A DNA stretch of 64,000 nt. It comes from Solanum dulcamara. Its lineage: Eukaryota > Streptophyta > Magnoliopsida > Solanales > Solanaceae. This document shows positions 46,854 to 58,230 of this stretch, one piece after another. Location: NCBI RefSeq assembly GCF_947179165.1, contig NC_077243.1, positions 36,778,001 to 36,842,000 of the forward strand, written 5' to 3'. Made by a program: the position numbers and the translations under genes. Under the pieces are notes generated by a model, which saw only the letters and a program-made list of their open reading frames with translations, searched no databases and was not told where the DNA came from. Position 1 is the stretch's first letter; each line of letters begins with the position of its first letter.

Positions 46854-47945
46854 GCATGCATATCATTAAAACTTGATTTTATATAAAAATCACTTGTATA
46901 GCATGTGTTCATGTAAAAATTATTGAAAACATGTAAATTTGATCAAATCATGCATAGTTAGATCAATAATGATGAAAAAACTTGATACTAGTTGAACCCA
47001 TACAAAACCCTAGAATTAGGGTAATAATCATGTAAGAGAATGTGAGGTTTCTTTGGGACTCAATGAGTGAATAAGAAACCATTGATGATTTTTCCACATA
47101 CCTTGATCAAATCCCTAGTAAAACGATTGTAGAAGCAGACTTCAAGCTTGAGAACTTGTTATTTCCTTGAGAGAGAAGAAATCTAGTTTGGGGTGGGAGT
47201 TGAGAGAATGAGGTATTAGGTTGATAGAAACCCCTAAATCCCACTTAAAACAATCCAATAAGACATAGTAAAGGAGTTAAAAAAAGGGAAACGACCAAAA
47301 TACCCATAAAAATAACCGTCAAACGGTTTCTACGACCTCATCTATGGCCCGTACATCACTCTATGGACCGTACTATCTGTTCATAGAAACTTGGGTGAAT
47401 TTCCTAAGTTTCTGATCTTGAACCACGAAATTCATTTTACGATCTTTAGACCATTGTACAACCTATACAATCCCCTCATAGAAATCAAAGTATTGAAATT
47501 AGAGCTTTCTTAAGTTCAATGTACGAGGCCCATTAACAAATCGTAAACAAAAGTATGACCCACACTAACCATCCGTAGAATCCAAGTATTTAACAATGAC
47601 AAAGCTCAAAAGTTGATTCACGATCCCTAACTATGAGATGTAAAACCTTCTATGATCCGTAAACCATTTCGTCCTATACAAGCCCAACTTTTTCCCAACT
47701 TTCTAAATCACCATCCGCGATTGGTGTCTATGAATCGTAGACTAAACTATAACCCGTAAACCTAAGTTATGAATTGTCAAGTCAAATTTTTGATTTTCTA
47801 AAGTTTGTCCATGGGACACATCTAGGGCTCGTCGTTCCTTCTACTAATGGTAGAACATGTCCTTAAAACCGATCTGGTGCAAAAGCCTTAAAAAAATTGA
47901 ACTCTTTCTGGACTGATCTAAACTAGGAATATTTTGGGTATTACA
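46854..47945 (-). repeat. Minus-strand gypsy LTR, right half
   Basis: Continues 37801-38887 across the third element; together about 2.18 kb, a normal length for this lineage. Ends GGGTATTACA (minus-strand start TGTAATACCC). U3 region 47320-47830 contains several CCGTA/TACGG-type words. Reverse splice-donor-like CATACCTTG at about 47097-47105. Confidence 0.72.
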
Positions 47946-47964
47946 ATATTAGCCCCTTGGGAAC
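47946..47964 (-). other. Polypurine tract of minus-strand element
   Basis: Minus strand reads GTTCCCAAGGGGCTAATAT, adjacent to the LTR start. Confidence 0.75.
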
Positions 47965-48189
47965 ATTCATCCTTAAATGGAGTCTAATAAGGCATGAATA
48001 GAGTAGGGAAGAGATCTAACAGCCTAACATGATAGCAAAGTACATAAAATGCATAAAACCGAGGGTTAATCGATTCAAAGCTAAAACATGAACTTTAAAA
48101 TTGATTTCTTGAACATACATTCATATGGAAACATTAAAATAGTTAAAATGCTTGAATTTGAAAGAGTACACATAATTACTCAAGATGAA

Positions 48190-48647
48190 CTGAAGCGGAG
48201 GGTAAGAGATGGGGGTACTCACACATCATATTAGCTTTGTCCTCCCAAATACCACCCTCAACTAACTAGTTCCTCTAAAGGACTTTTATAGAAATAACTT
48301 CTTTATTTTTTAACTTCCGAACTTGACGATCCAGAATCTCAACCAGAACCTCTTTGTGCGAGAGACTTTCTTTAACACTAACACTGTCAATTAGTATGAA
48401 TGATATTGGATCACCAATGCACTTTTTCATCAAGAAAACATGAAACAGCGGATGTACTAGTACCAACTCTATGGGCAAATCCAACACATAGGCCACCTTG
48501 TAAAAATGCCTCAAAATCTAATAAGGGCCAACATATCTAAGACTGAGCTTCCCTTTCTTACCAAACCTCATCACACCCTTCATATGTAAGATTTTCAAAT
48601 AAACTAAATCATCAACTTCAAATTCAAGCTCTCTTCTTCTCACATCA
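48190..48647 (-). pseudogene. Chromodomain and integrase C-terminus of minus-strand gypsy element
   Basis: Frame 48275-48514 shows VAYVLDLPIELVLVHPLFHV and DRQVRKLKNKEVISIKVL, the same region as in the other Tekay-like elements. The upstream part (DDLVYLKILHMKGVMRFGK, about 48550-48620) is in the same direction after a stop. The element is cut at 48648, where an LTR end of another copy begins, so only this stub of the coding region remains. Confidence 0.8.
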
Positions 48648-48795
48648 TGTCACGGCCCAAGCTAGACCCTAGGTGCAACACGATGATTGAAATCCCAAAA
48701 GGACCCCAACCAAGCCTCTTAGTATATCATACATGAGCATTCACAAGTTAAGTAAAGAAAATAAATGACAACATAAACGTGGAAGTAAAGTCTCA
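48648..48795 (-). repeat. Truncated LTR end fragment
   Basis: Starts TGTCACGGCCCAAGC and resembles the first 150 bases of 50825-53143, mirrored. It has neither primer site nor partner here, so a deletion probably fused it to both neighbours. Confidence 0.6.
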
Positions 48796-48947
48796 ACATG
48801 AATGTCTCGATAAAGGAGTGTCTATTTGACCTATTGGTCAATAAAAGAAAATTATGCTTATGTGTTTACTTGAAGGATGTATATGTTATTTTTAAACAAA
48901 TCAATTATCCAATGACGGTGGGGGTAACTTATTTTCTTTCTTGTAGG

Positions 48948-50541
48948 ATGGACCCACTAGTCAAACCCTTGAAAACCCGGATGGTTACTCTACCTCATTC
49001 TTGCCTCCGAGTGTGGTGGAAATTTATGAACAACGAAGACAAGAAAAAAGTTCAAAGTCACATAGGCCATATCCCATAAATTATAGAAATGGAAGCTTGG
49101 CCTGATTTATTTGGAACAATGATGAAATTTTGGGATAGTGATAACACGGTGTTTAGATTTGGGGAATTAGAAATGACCCCAACTATCAAGGAAATCCTTG
49201 GTAGTTACGAGAGTATAGTCATGTGTAACAAATGGAAGCATAAGCCTGATAGTGACCTCCTTATTCCAAAAATATGGGATTTTGATAAGATCAAGGAAGA
49301 ACTTTCACTTTTCAAAGATAAATGGATGGGCAGTCTTCCCGGACTGAACATTCCACTTCAAAAACATTACACTTGATTTGGATGAGCAAGAGCTCTCGAA
49401 AAGTATCAAGACAAATTTATCTCAAAGGAAAAATGAAAGGAAACACGTCCCCTTGCATTTGCAATATGCCTACTTGGGACAATGGTGTTTCCCCAAGGCC
49501 CAAACTATACTATCCATCCAAATGTAATTATGGTCACTCATGCCATCTTTAATGGGGTAAAGTAAGGGTCCGCAATCAAGTACTATACTTTGGCGCCCAT
49601 GATTATTATGAACATTTATCGAGATTTGGATAAGTGTAAAAATGGTGGACGATTCTTTCAGGGATGTAATGTTATACTTCAATGGTGGATGATGAGACAC
49701 TCACTCAGAGATCATGACCCAAAACGTCCAGATCCTTTGAGACGACCATACAATCTTGAAGGTCACAGTTGGTTGTTATATTGTAATCATTTTCACAGAA
49801 ATAGAGGTCAAAACTTCTGGTATCCAAGGCTTCTGGGATTAAGAGAAGAAAACATACAATGGTCAATCGAGATTATGGTGCTACCAGAGAAAATAACGAC
49901 TCGAGGGGAAAAGGTCCCTTACTTTATATTAACCGAATTAAGGGGAACCCGACCATATTCCCCCCGCTCGAGTCCTTAGACAACTAGGAGGAAAACAGGA
50001 ACTTCAACAAACCACAAACATGAGAAAGTTTGCAACAGACCACAAAAGTGGTCAAGTCTCTTTTACTGAATAGATGCTTAGAACATGGAAAACTCGAAGG
50101 GTATTGGGTGAGTCATTGCCAAATAGATTTCAACCTGAGTGTTCAGAAAAGTACAGAGAATGGGTAAAGAAGAACCTTACCGGAATTATCGAACCAGGGC
50201 TGAATGTCGCTCATTATGTTATAGATGTTCGTGCTAAACATCAAATTCTACTCTATTAGCTCTAAGAGAAGTATGAGAAGAATGAGTTAGATCATCAACG
50301 CCGGCATTCAAAAGATACCAAATTAATACCCCAGCAAAATCAAGATCTACAAAAAGTAAGATAGTGCATGTATGAGTTAGATGATAACATAGAGCAACAA
50401 ATCCAGTCCGTAGAAAGGTTCAGGCATCAAGAAGGGGATCAGTTAGCAAAAGATCATCTGTGGACAAATAGATATGCCATATGGGAAGAAGTCAACATCG
50501 CCAAGAGAACCAAACTTAGTGAAGGGTTAGAAGAAGCTTAA
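48948..50541 (+). pseudogene. Ogre/Tat extra ORF1 (DUF7745-like), broken
   Basis: ATG at 48948 follows a pyrimidine-rich run ending TTGTAG, which looks like a splice acceptor. It reads DPLVKPLKTRMVTLPHS and RVWWKFMNNEDKKKVQSHIG, then after a stop MEAWPDLFGTMMKFWDS and FGELEMTPTIKEILG. This resembles the uncharacterised N-terminal protein (I believe Pfam DUF7745) seen in Solanaceae Tat/Ogre-type polyproteins; name from memory. Later fragments (GGRFFQGCNVILQWWMMRH, about 49635-49691) and a charged, probable coiled-coil tail end at TAA 50539-50541. Function unknown. Confidence 0.65.
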
Positions 50542-50819
50542 CGTTCATTATCATACACTACGTGTGATTGCTTTTATTTGTACTTTGTTTTGTTATTTCC
50601 ATTCTGAGCCTATGCATCCATTTTGAGGTTTGTTAAACATTTTGAATGTTTTTGAAGTTCTTTAGGGATAATGAATTGGCTTAAAAAACATATACATTAT
50701 TTAATTCGCTAGGACTACCCTTGGCACAAAAGGACCACACATCTGTATAGAATGCGCAATAACTGTTTATTTGTCTTATGTGTTTATTTGTCTCATTATA
50801 TATGATATTTTGCATTACA
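50542..50819 (+). other. Non-coding spacer, probable intron start
   Basis: T-rich sequence between ORF1 and gag, with the solo LTR in its middle; the spacer resumes at 53149 and ends in a TTTTCTTTTATCAG-like acceptor near 53191. Only its composition and position support an intron. Confidence 0.4.
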
Positions 50820-50824
50820 TGAAT

Positions 50825-53143
50825 TGTCACGACCCAAGCCTAGGGCCTAGACGTGACATGGCGAATGAAGAACCCGAAAGTACCTCAAACAAGCCTCTTA
50901 GCATTCTTTTAGCCTTTCATAGGTAATGATGATAAATAAACAAGCGGAAATCATAATAAATCTTCAACTTACATATGTCCAACAATACCTCTAACTATTA
51001 GATTTAACGGGGCTAAGACAAGTCCCTAGCTCACCCTCAATCATAATAGAAGAAATTCCATAGTAAAATATCTTAACATATCATAAACTAGAAAGATAAA
51101 AGAGTATTGTTCCCGGAACATGGGAACTCACCAAAAGTAGTCTTCAATGGAATATCAACTAGCCACGTGGAGGAGAATGAGGAGGAGCACTAATCCCTAC
51201 ATGGTGATATCATGTAGGCAAAAGAGTATGCGTTAGTACTTTGAATGTACTAAGTATGTAAGGATGCATGAACATTGAGAAAACATTAAAACATTTAAGT
51301 AATATGGAACATAATTTAATGTATGCATAATAAATCATATATATATATATATCATTTAAAACATTCATTTTGTGGGAAATTAACCATAACCGACATTTAA
51401 GACCATGTGAGCTATTACATGGAATCCAACATAACCCCCTACGTTGGTCGGGGAGACTACTTGCCAGGTAGAACTCCGTCAACTTCATTCATTTCTTTAA
51501 CTTTAACTTTAAGGGCTATTTATGGATCCATTAGCCTAAGCCTACAAGGGCTCCTATGATGGCACATAGTTAATGAGACAAGGGGTTGCTACTAGGATTC
51601 CCTTACCGAATCCCACCTCAATGCCTCATTCGGTGCTAAGTCAATCCCACGGAATAGTTTAATACTTCAAAATATTCATAGCATATAACTTGAGAATTCA
51701 AACATCAGATTCGGTAGAATAGCTCATTAAAACATTTGATAATTCAAATATGCAAGAATTGTCCTTATTGCATAAAGAATCCATCATTCATATCATTTCA
51801 TCATTCTTTCATTTCATAAGACTCCCTTTTTGATCATAGATATTGCTTTCATAAACATTTATTTGGAGTCAAAGCTTTCAAGTCAAACTTTATTAAAAAC
51901 ATAGTAAAACTAGGTGGGTTCAAATTACTTCAACTTGCAAATATATATGTAAATAAATATTCATAAATACTTTGAAATCCATTAATTAAAAATCATGCTT
52001 TAAACAACCCACCATGAATTTCAAGAACCTTTAAATAGATAAATAAAAGAATTACTTGTAACCATCAATTCATACATATAAAATTATGTTGTATCAAAAT
52101 AGAGCAATAATCATTAGTTTAACCATGATTCATACTATTAAGTAAAATTAAGAATTAACATAAGAAAATATTACTTGAAATCAAGATATTTAATTGAAAG
52201 AGTTTTTGGACTACATGGGTGGAAGAACCCATGGATAAACACCCACATAACTTAGAGTAAAGCTTAAAGAAAATAAACATAATTTATCATATAATCAAAA
52301 TAATTTAGACATGAGAGTGGAAGGAATACTCTCATTGAAACCTTACATACCTGGAAACCGAAGCTTTAGTTGGTACCGGAAGACTTAATGAACACTCTTG
52401 AGTCCTAGCTTCTCTCCTTGCCGGAATGTTTTGTGTACTACCCGGAATATATGAATCACCGGAATAGTATTTCTTCACTACTAAGAACTAAAACTATATT
52501 TGAGAATGTGTATAGAGAGAAGATTTGCTTGAGAAAGCTTGATGAATAAAATGAGGAAATAAGGTGGGTATTTATAGGTGGGAAAGATGACCTAACAATA
52601 AATAAAATAATTATAAATAAAAATCTGAAAATTTAGTGGAATATATTGATGTCATAGATGATGTTAAATGGAGGACAATTTATGTCATGAGTGATGTCAA
52701 ATGTATCTAGATCTTTCTATGGTAGGTGAAATTAGTTATCTTTGACAGAATACTCTTTTTGGGAGCTGCGTTTGAATAAGATAAATTCCTTATTAGGATT
52801 TGGTGTCTTCATAAGAATTGTAGATATGGAAGTCTAGTTTCATATCGTTCAAGAATCAACCAATTTGGATAAACCTACAGTGAGATATGATTTTTCTTCT
52901 ATAAACACTCATTTCCGTAACAGCATCCTACCTTACAAAGATTAATTTATTTGACCTACTTAACCTCCGAATCTTAAAATATGGTCTTCATAAAAGTTGT
53001 AGGTAATGATCTTGTGGTTACTCAAAAATTTGAATCACTCAATTTGGATATTTCTATGAAAAGTTATGACCAAAATACAGAGGCTATATCATGTTTAGGC
53101 AAAAATTGAAACATCGTATACAACGTTTTTAGGGGATATTACA
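50825..53143 (-). repeat. Solo LTR with perfect target duplication
   Basis: In plus orientation starts TGTCACGACCCAAGCC and ends GGGGATATTACA; 2319 bp. TGAAT at 50820-50824 and 53144-53148 is a perfect 5-bp duplication. No internal domain: product of LTR-LTR recombination. A minus-strand TATA-box TATAAATA (52569-52576), the hairpin (52213-52234) and a pair of splice-donor-like sites occur. The sequence from 52240 to 53143 corresponds, reversed, to 63100-64000, so another copy lies there. Confidence 0.93.
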
Positions 53144-53201
53144 TGAATAAAGACTAACATATTTGTTTTTGAGTTGTTTTTCTTTTATCAGGTAAATAGA
53201 A

Positions 53202-54420
53202 TTGATCTGTGTTGAATTTAAACTAGCCGAACATCCTTACTTCACGAGATCTCAAGCAATCATACCAACCTTCCTTGACCAATTTTCAAAAAAAGGCAAA
53301 GGTAAAATGACTGGTACCCCTGAAGAAATAGGAATAGTGGATGTTACCATCAGAAGTTCTGAACCTATCAATCAGAGTGAATTAATCACTCAATTGATGT
53401 AATGGATCGTAGATATGCAAGAAGATCTACAACAGACCAAGGATCTGGCCAAATTAGCTATTGCAACGAATGCACCTCCTCTCAATACCAGAAGACCTCC
53501 ACCTCTTTTTCCATCACTCATCTCCCCACCCAACTACTTCCCTACCCATACCACATGACCCATCACTTCCAACACTCACACCATTGATTTAACCATCTCC
53601 AATGCTCCCTATGCCAGCACTTTTTACCAAACACCACCCCCACAAAATTAGAACCAAATACCCAACACTAGTAAGTCTCAAATCTTCACACCAATATACC
53701 AAATACCACCATGAGTTTTCCATAACTCACATATTTTTCCTAGCCAACCTACACACCATTTGGTAACATTTCAAATTTACCGGCTTATGCAATCCCTGAA
53801 CCATATCCTAGACTTCTTGTGCTACTAGAACTAGATCATTATGAAGAAACAAAAATAGAGTGGAGAAGAAAAGAGCGAGCAAGAAATGAGCAATATGAAA
53901 GATTCCATCTCCCAAGCAGTAAAGAGGGTTCAATCTTTCAAGAAAATCACAGGAATTGAGTATGAGGACCTTTGCATGCACCCTATAGAGATACCCAAAG
54001 GTTACAAAATTCCAAAGTTTGACACCTTCAATGGAGTTAGGAATCCCAAGGACCACCTCTAAGCTTATTATGACAAACTTGTAGGTATTGGGAAAAATGA
54101 TGTATTTGTGATGAGGTTTTTCAGCAAGAGCCTAAGTTGAGAGGCGTTAGAATGGTTCACTTCTCAGAAATTGCATCAGTGGTCAACATGGGGGGCTTTG
54201 GCAAAAGATTTCTTAGAAAGATTCGAATTTAATGTCAAATCTGTCCGTGATAGATATTATTTGGAAAAGATAAAGCAAAAAACTATGGAGAAAAAGAAGG
54301 AGGATGTGTCTGTTGTATCTTTTAGCCCAATACCAAGACCACAAAGATATTTTAGGTCTAGTTCTACCATTGAAAACTCCAATCAATTCTTTTCCGCAAA
54401 CAACTACCCACCATCTCCAT
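53202..54420 (+). pseudogene. gag of Ogre/Tat-like element
   Basis: N-terminal part 53202-53402 includes YFTRSQA and KKGKGKMTGTPEE; the best Met is at 53307. A P/Q/T-rich stretch follows. The conserved core comes in several frames: ITGIEYEDLCMHPIEIPKG (about 53949-54005), AYYDKLVGIGKN, then 54171-54422 with STWGALAKDFLERFEFNV. Immediately after, the usual C-terminal half of the core appears deleted, since KIKQKTMEKKKED is followed at once by a P/Q-rich segment. Stops and shifts throughout. Confidence 0.75.
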
Positions 54421-55500
54421 AAATTCCAATCCTAGTCTACTACGCTCAACCAAACTATCAAAAATCCCCACCTATCTACCAATATCATCCACCAGCATAC
54501 CAAAATGTAGGACAAAATCACCAAGTCAATGCACCAGCCTACCAAAATCCTGGAAAAATAACCAAAATAGCAGCAACCTACCTCGCGCTAACCTAGAAAG
54601 AAAGCCTCTTTGAGTTTTTACTCCTTTGGAAAAAACACGTACCCAACTCTTTGAGAGACTAAGAGCAATAAAAATGATTCAGCTAATAGAATCAAAGCTG
54701 ATAAATCCTACATCGAGGTTCTTACGAGAAGACCAATGATATTCCTACCATTCTGGAGGGGTGGGATATAATATGGAAGTACGAATCAACTTGAAACACA
54801 AGATTCAAGACTTGATCGACCTCATATTTATCACTCTCCAAGCTTCTTCCCCCAATGTGAACCATAACCTATTGCCTAAACACAGGGGAGAAACCATAAA
54901 CATGACCGAAAAAGTAGAAGATTGGCTCACCAATAAGACTAGAAGTAAAGAAGATATCAATTCACTCATTCCAATAGTGGCCTCATTAACCATAAAGGCT
55001 CATCTAGAGTTTGTGGTGATGACCATGCCTTATCAGGCATTTTCTTTGCCAGCAGAAGAAAGACATGTCCAACCCAAAGAAAAGTTTGTTCTGTAGACGG
55101 CTATAGTGCAAGGAATGACACATTCCGAAAGATGTTATATTTTGGAGGAGAGGACTCAGGTAACACAAAGAAAAGAAACCAAAAGAGGTCAATCATAGAA
55201 GGTAAAGCTGAAGATTTTTGGCGAAGAATGCAATCCAAGGAATACTCCATTGGCAAGCATTTGGAAAAGAGCCCAGCTTAAATTTCTGTTTGGGATCTAT
55301 TAATGAGTTGTGAGTAACATCGACAAGCATTATTGAATGTACTTGATTAGGCATATGTACCAATGGGAACAAGTGGTGAGAATTTAGCCGCCATGGTAAG
55401 ACGTGTCATTGGAAGTCACCAAATCTCTTTTCGAGGAGAAGAGTTGCCACTTGATGAAGTGATGCACAACCGTTCCCTATATATGATTGTCAAATGTTAG
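54421..55500 (+). pseudogene. gag C-terminal/protease linker, decayed
   Basis: Repeated Y/Q/P-rich text (for example YQNVGQNHQVNAPAYQNPG around 54500-54560) and the frame 54761-55096 (KHKIQDLIDLIFITLQ, MTEKVEDWLTNKTRSKED), which resembles the linker of Tat-type polyproteins. Short remaining frames with many stops. Confidence 0.55.
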
Positions 55501-55983
55501 GGCAAGTTTGTGGCTCGAGTGTTAATTGATAATGGCTCGGGACTTAATATTCGCCTATTATCAACACTCACTCAGCTGGATTATGACGTAGGGAAAATTC
55601 ATCAAAATTGGATGAATGTAAGAGCATTTGATGGTGCCCAAAAAGAGACCATGGGGGAAGTAGACTTGTGTATCCAAATAGGGCCTGCAGAATTTTCTAC
55701 TGAGTTTCAGGTAATAGGTATAGCCACAAGCTTTAATTTATTGCTAGGAAGACCATAGATACATACGGTCAGGGCAGTTCCCTCCATATTGCATCAGCTG
55801 TTGAAATTTATTTGGGAGGACCAAGAGATTGTCATTCAGGGTGAAGGAAGTGACTTTAGTTACCCTGGCTCCTCGATTCCCTTTATAGAAGAATTTCCTA
55901 AATCTATAAATTTTCACATGGTGGAGATAATGAACGCTGATGATAAAGGTACATCACCTCAAATACCAATGCCACCAGTGTAA
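55501..55983 (+). pseudogene. Protease of Ogre/Tat-like element
   Basis: Frame 55510-55758 reads VLIDNGSGLNI with D-N-G at 55528-55536, the active-site form in this lineage, followed by a long segment ending ATSFNLLLGRPW (with a TAG where W follows). Frame 55789-55983 adds the QLLKFIWEDQEIVIQGEG and SINFHMVEIMNADD linker, typical downstream of the protease. The gag-pol polyprotein cannot be read through. Confidence 0.75.
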
Positions 55984-55986
55984 AAA

Positions 55987-56391
55987 ATGCTTGTCATAAT
56001 TATGTTAAGAAGCAGGTTTGAACCTGGGCGTGGGTTAAGGAAGAACTTGGATGGGATATCTGAACCTTTTTCTATCCCATCTAAAAATTTCCACTTTGGC
56101 ATCAGTTATATCCCAACAGAGAAAGAATTGTTTGAAGCTGATACAAGGAAAAAGCATGATCATGATATACCAAAGCCTATTCAAAGTCTATACCAGTCAG
56201 TTTCTACCAAAGCTTTAGAGTCTCAAATTGATGATCTAGTTGAAGGGATGGGAAGATTGTTTGACGAAGAAGATTGCGTCATGATATTGGAGGAGTATAC
56301 CATGACATACACCATTCGAGATGCTGAACCTGAAGAGAAGCTACAAAATTGGATAGCCACCCCACTTATTGTCCATCGAATGGCTCGGTAG
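55987..56391 (+). pseudogene. G-patch-like segment of the Tat polyprotein
   Basis: The frame begins with a stretch SRFEPGRGLRKNLDGISEPF resembling a G-patch (repeated Gly with hydrophobic spacing), known in this linker region of Tat-type polyproteins. The Gly pattern is weaker than canonical. The frame stays open for 134 codons and ends at TAG near 56389, before the probable intron. Confidence 0.55.
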
Positions 56392-56394
56392 ACA

Positions 56395-56604
56395 AAAAAG
56401 ATTTAGAACTTTTATTTTTTAAAACAGGTGTTGTTTGGACAAGGCCGAAACCACTGTTTATATCACTTCATTTTTATTGTAATTCTTAAAAAAGGAAATG
56501 ACTCACATTGACTTGAATCATGACCAAATTTTGTATGACCTTTGAAATCCAATAAAGCCTCGTTTATTTTCAATTGATGAATCTTATCTTTCTTAATGTA
56601 TTAT

Positions 56605-56646
<42 letters not shown>

Positions 56647-56686
56647 ACTCTTTCTATCTAATATGATTGTTGTTTCTTATTTTCAG
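56395..56686 (+). other. Probable intron between protease and RT regions
   Basis: Non-coding AT-rich segment with an (AT)n microsatellite at about 56612-56642, closed by a pyrimidine-rich TTTCTTATTTTCAG acceptor (AG at 56685-56686). Coding similarity resumes right after, with acidic-rich text (GDEFVDYDEEAII, about 56755-56793). An intron at this place is characteristic of Ogre elements. The donor was not located with confidence. Confidence 0.55.
56612..56642. repeat. (AT)n microsatellite
   Basis: About fifteen AT units inside the probable intron. Confidence 0.95.
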
Positions 56687-57790
56687 TAAAAATAAATCTA
56701 AATCTGTCAATATCATGTCATGTCATAAGCTAAATGAACAACATGAGATAGATGGTGATGAGTTTGTGGATTATGATGAAGAGGCTATAATACCCAAACA
56801 CCTCATCAAGGAATTGAAATAATTTGAAGAAAAATATAAGCCAAATTAAGAGGAAACCAAGGCTGTGAATCTAGGAGATGATGAGTGTATTAAGGAAGTC
56901 AGAATCTGTTTCCATTTAACAAAAGCTCAGAGGAAGAAACTTATCAGCTTGCTTAGAGAGTACATCGATCTATTTTCTTGGTCTTGTGATGATGTGTCTG
57001 GTTTAAGTATAGACATTATTTCTTATAAATGGCCGATCAATCCAAATTGTAGTCCGGTAAAACAAAAGACTCTGAAGTTCAAGCCAGATTTGAGTTTGAG
57101 GATCAAGAAGAGGTTACCAATAAAATTCAATCCAGAGTTGTGGAAGTGACACAACATCCGACTTGGTTAGCCAACATTGTTTCAGTGCCTAAGAAAGATT
57201 GCAAGATCAGAATCTTTGTTGATTATAGAGATTTGAACAAACCTAGCCCTAGATATAACTTCCCATTGCCAAATATACACATTCTCATTGATAATTGTAC
57301 CAACCATGATATGCATTCGTTCGTGGATTGCTACACAGATTATCACCAAACTCTAATGGATGAAGAAGATGCAAAAAATACAGCTTTTATCACACTGTAA
57401 GGTGTGTATCATTATCAAGTAATGCCATTTAGTTTAAAGAATGCTGGGGCCACTTACATGAGAGCCATGATGACCATTATTCATGATATGATTCATAAGG
57501 AAATTAAAGTGTACATGGATGATGTCATTATCAAATCCCATAAGAGTGCCAATCATTTGACTCACTTGAAGAAGTTCTTTGATCATCTGCATAAATATAA
57601 GTTGAAATTAAATCCCACTAAATGTGTTTTTGGAGTGCCAGCCATCAAATTATTGGGGTTTATAGTCAGTAGAAGGTGTATCGAGATTGATCTTGCTAAA
57701 ATCAAGGCGATTCAAGAATTACCTCCACCAAAGACCAAGAGGGAAGTGATGAGCTTCATGGGAAGATTGAACTATATTAGTTGATTCATA
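56687..57790 (+). pseudogene. Reverse transcriptase of Ogre/Tat-like element
   Basis: The N-terminal acidic leader, then frame 56865-57149 (NLGDDECIKEVRICFHLT, LISLLREYIDLFSWSCDDV), frame 57140-57400 (WLANIVSVPKKDCKIRIFV, DYRDLNKPSPRYNFPLPN) and frame 57404-57784 (YHYQVMPFSLKNAGATYMRA, VYMDDVIIKS). The catalytic YMDD is at 57512-57523. The frames are separated by stops or shifts at about 57138 and 57401. Closely follows the Tat-type RT arrangement. Confidence 0.87.
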
Positions 57791-58230
57791 GCTCAGTCCA
57801 CATTGATTTGTGAGCCTATTTTTAAGCTACTAAAAAAAGATACTTTCACAAAATGGACTGAAGAGTGTCAGATAGCTTTCGATGCTATCAAAAGTTACTT
57901 GTCTAATCCACCAATGTTATTTTCTCTGAGGGGAGGAATTCGGTTGTTACTATATTTTTCTTTCTCGTATAACATATTTGGATGCATACTAGGTCAACAT
58001 GATGAGACTAGAAAGAAGGAAAGATCAATCTACTACTTATGCAATAAGTTTACTCCATATGAGGCTCGTTATACTCTTTTGGAGAAAACTTGTTGTGCTT
58101 TAACCTAGATTGTTCAAAAGTTGAGACATTACTTGTCTTCCTATACTACATATCTCATTTCCAAGATGAATCCATTGAAGTATATCTTTCATAAAGTGAT
58201 GTCGATCGGGAAGTTGGTAAAATAGAAAAT
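57791..58230 (+). pseudogene. First (degenerate) RNase H
   Basis: Frame 57803-58108 reads FKLLKKDTFTKWTEECQIAF and LFSLRGGIRLLLYFSFSYNI. The Asp expected after the LYLSV-like strand is absent (LYFSFSYNIFGC), as expected of this original RNase H in the Tat lineage, which lost catalytic residues. Then EARYTLLEKTCCAL. A TAG follows. Confidence 0.7.

Noticed and set aside
49470..49700. Opposite-strand frame over the Ogre/Tat ORF1
   Set aside because: Shadow of the plus-strand protein text.
51300..51354. TA-rich run and frame 51210-51488 in the solo LTR
   Set aside because: Inside LTR; ends match LTR structure, no gene.
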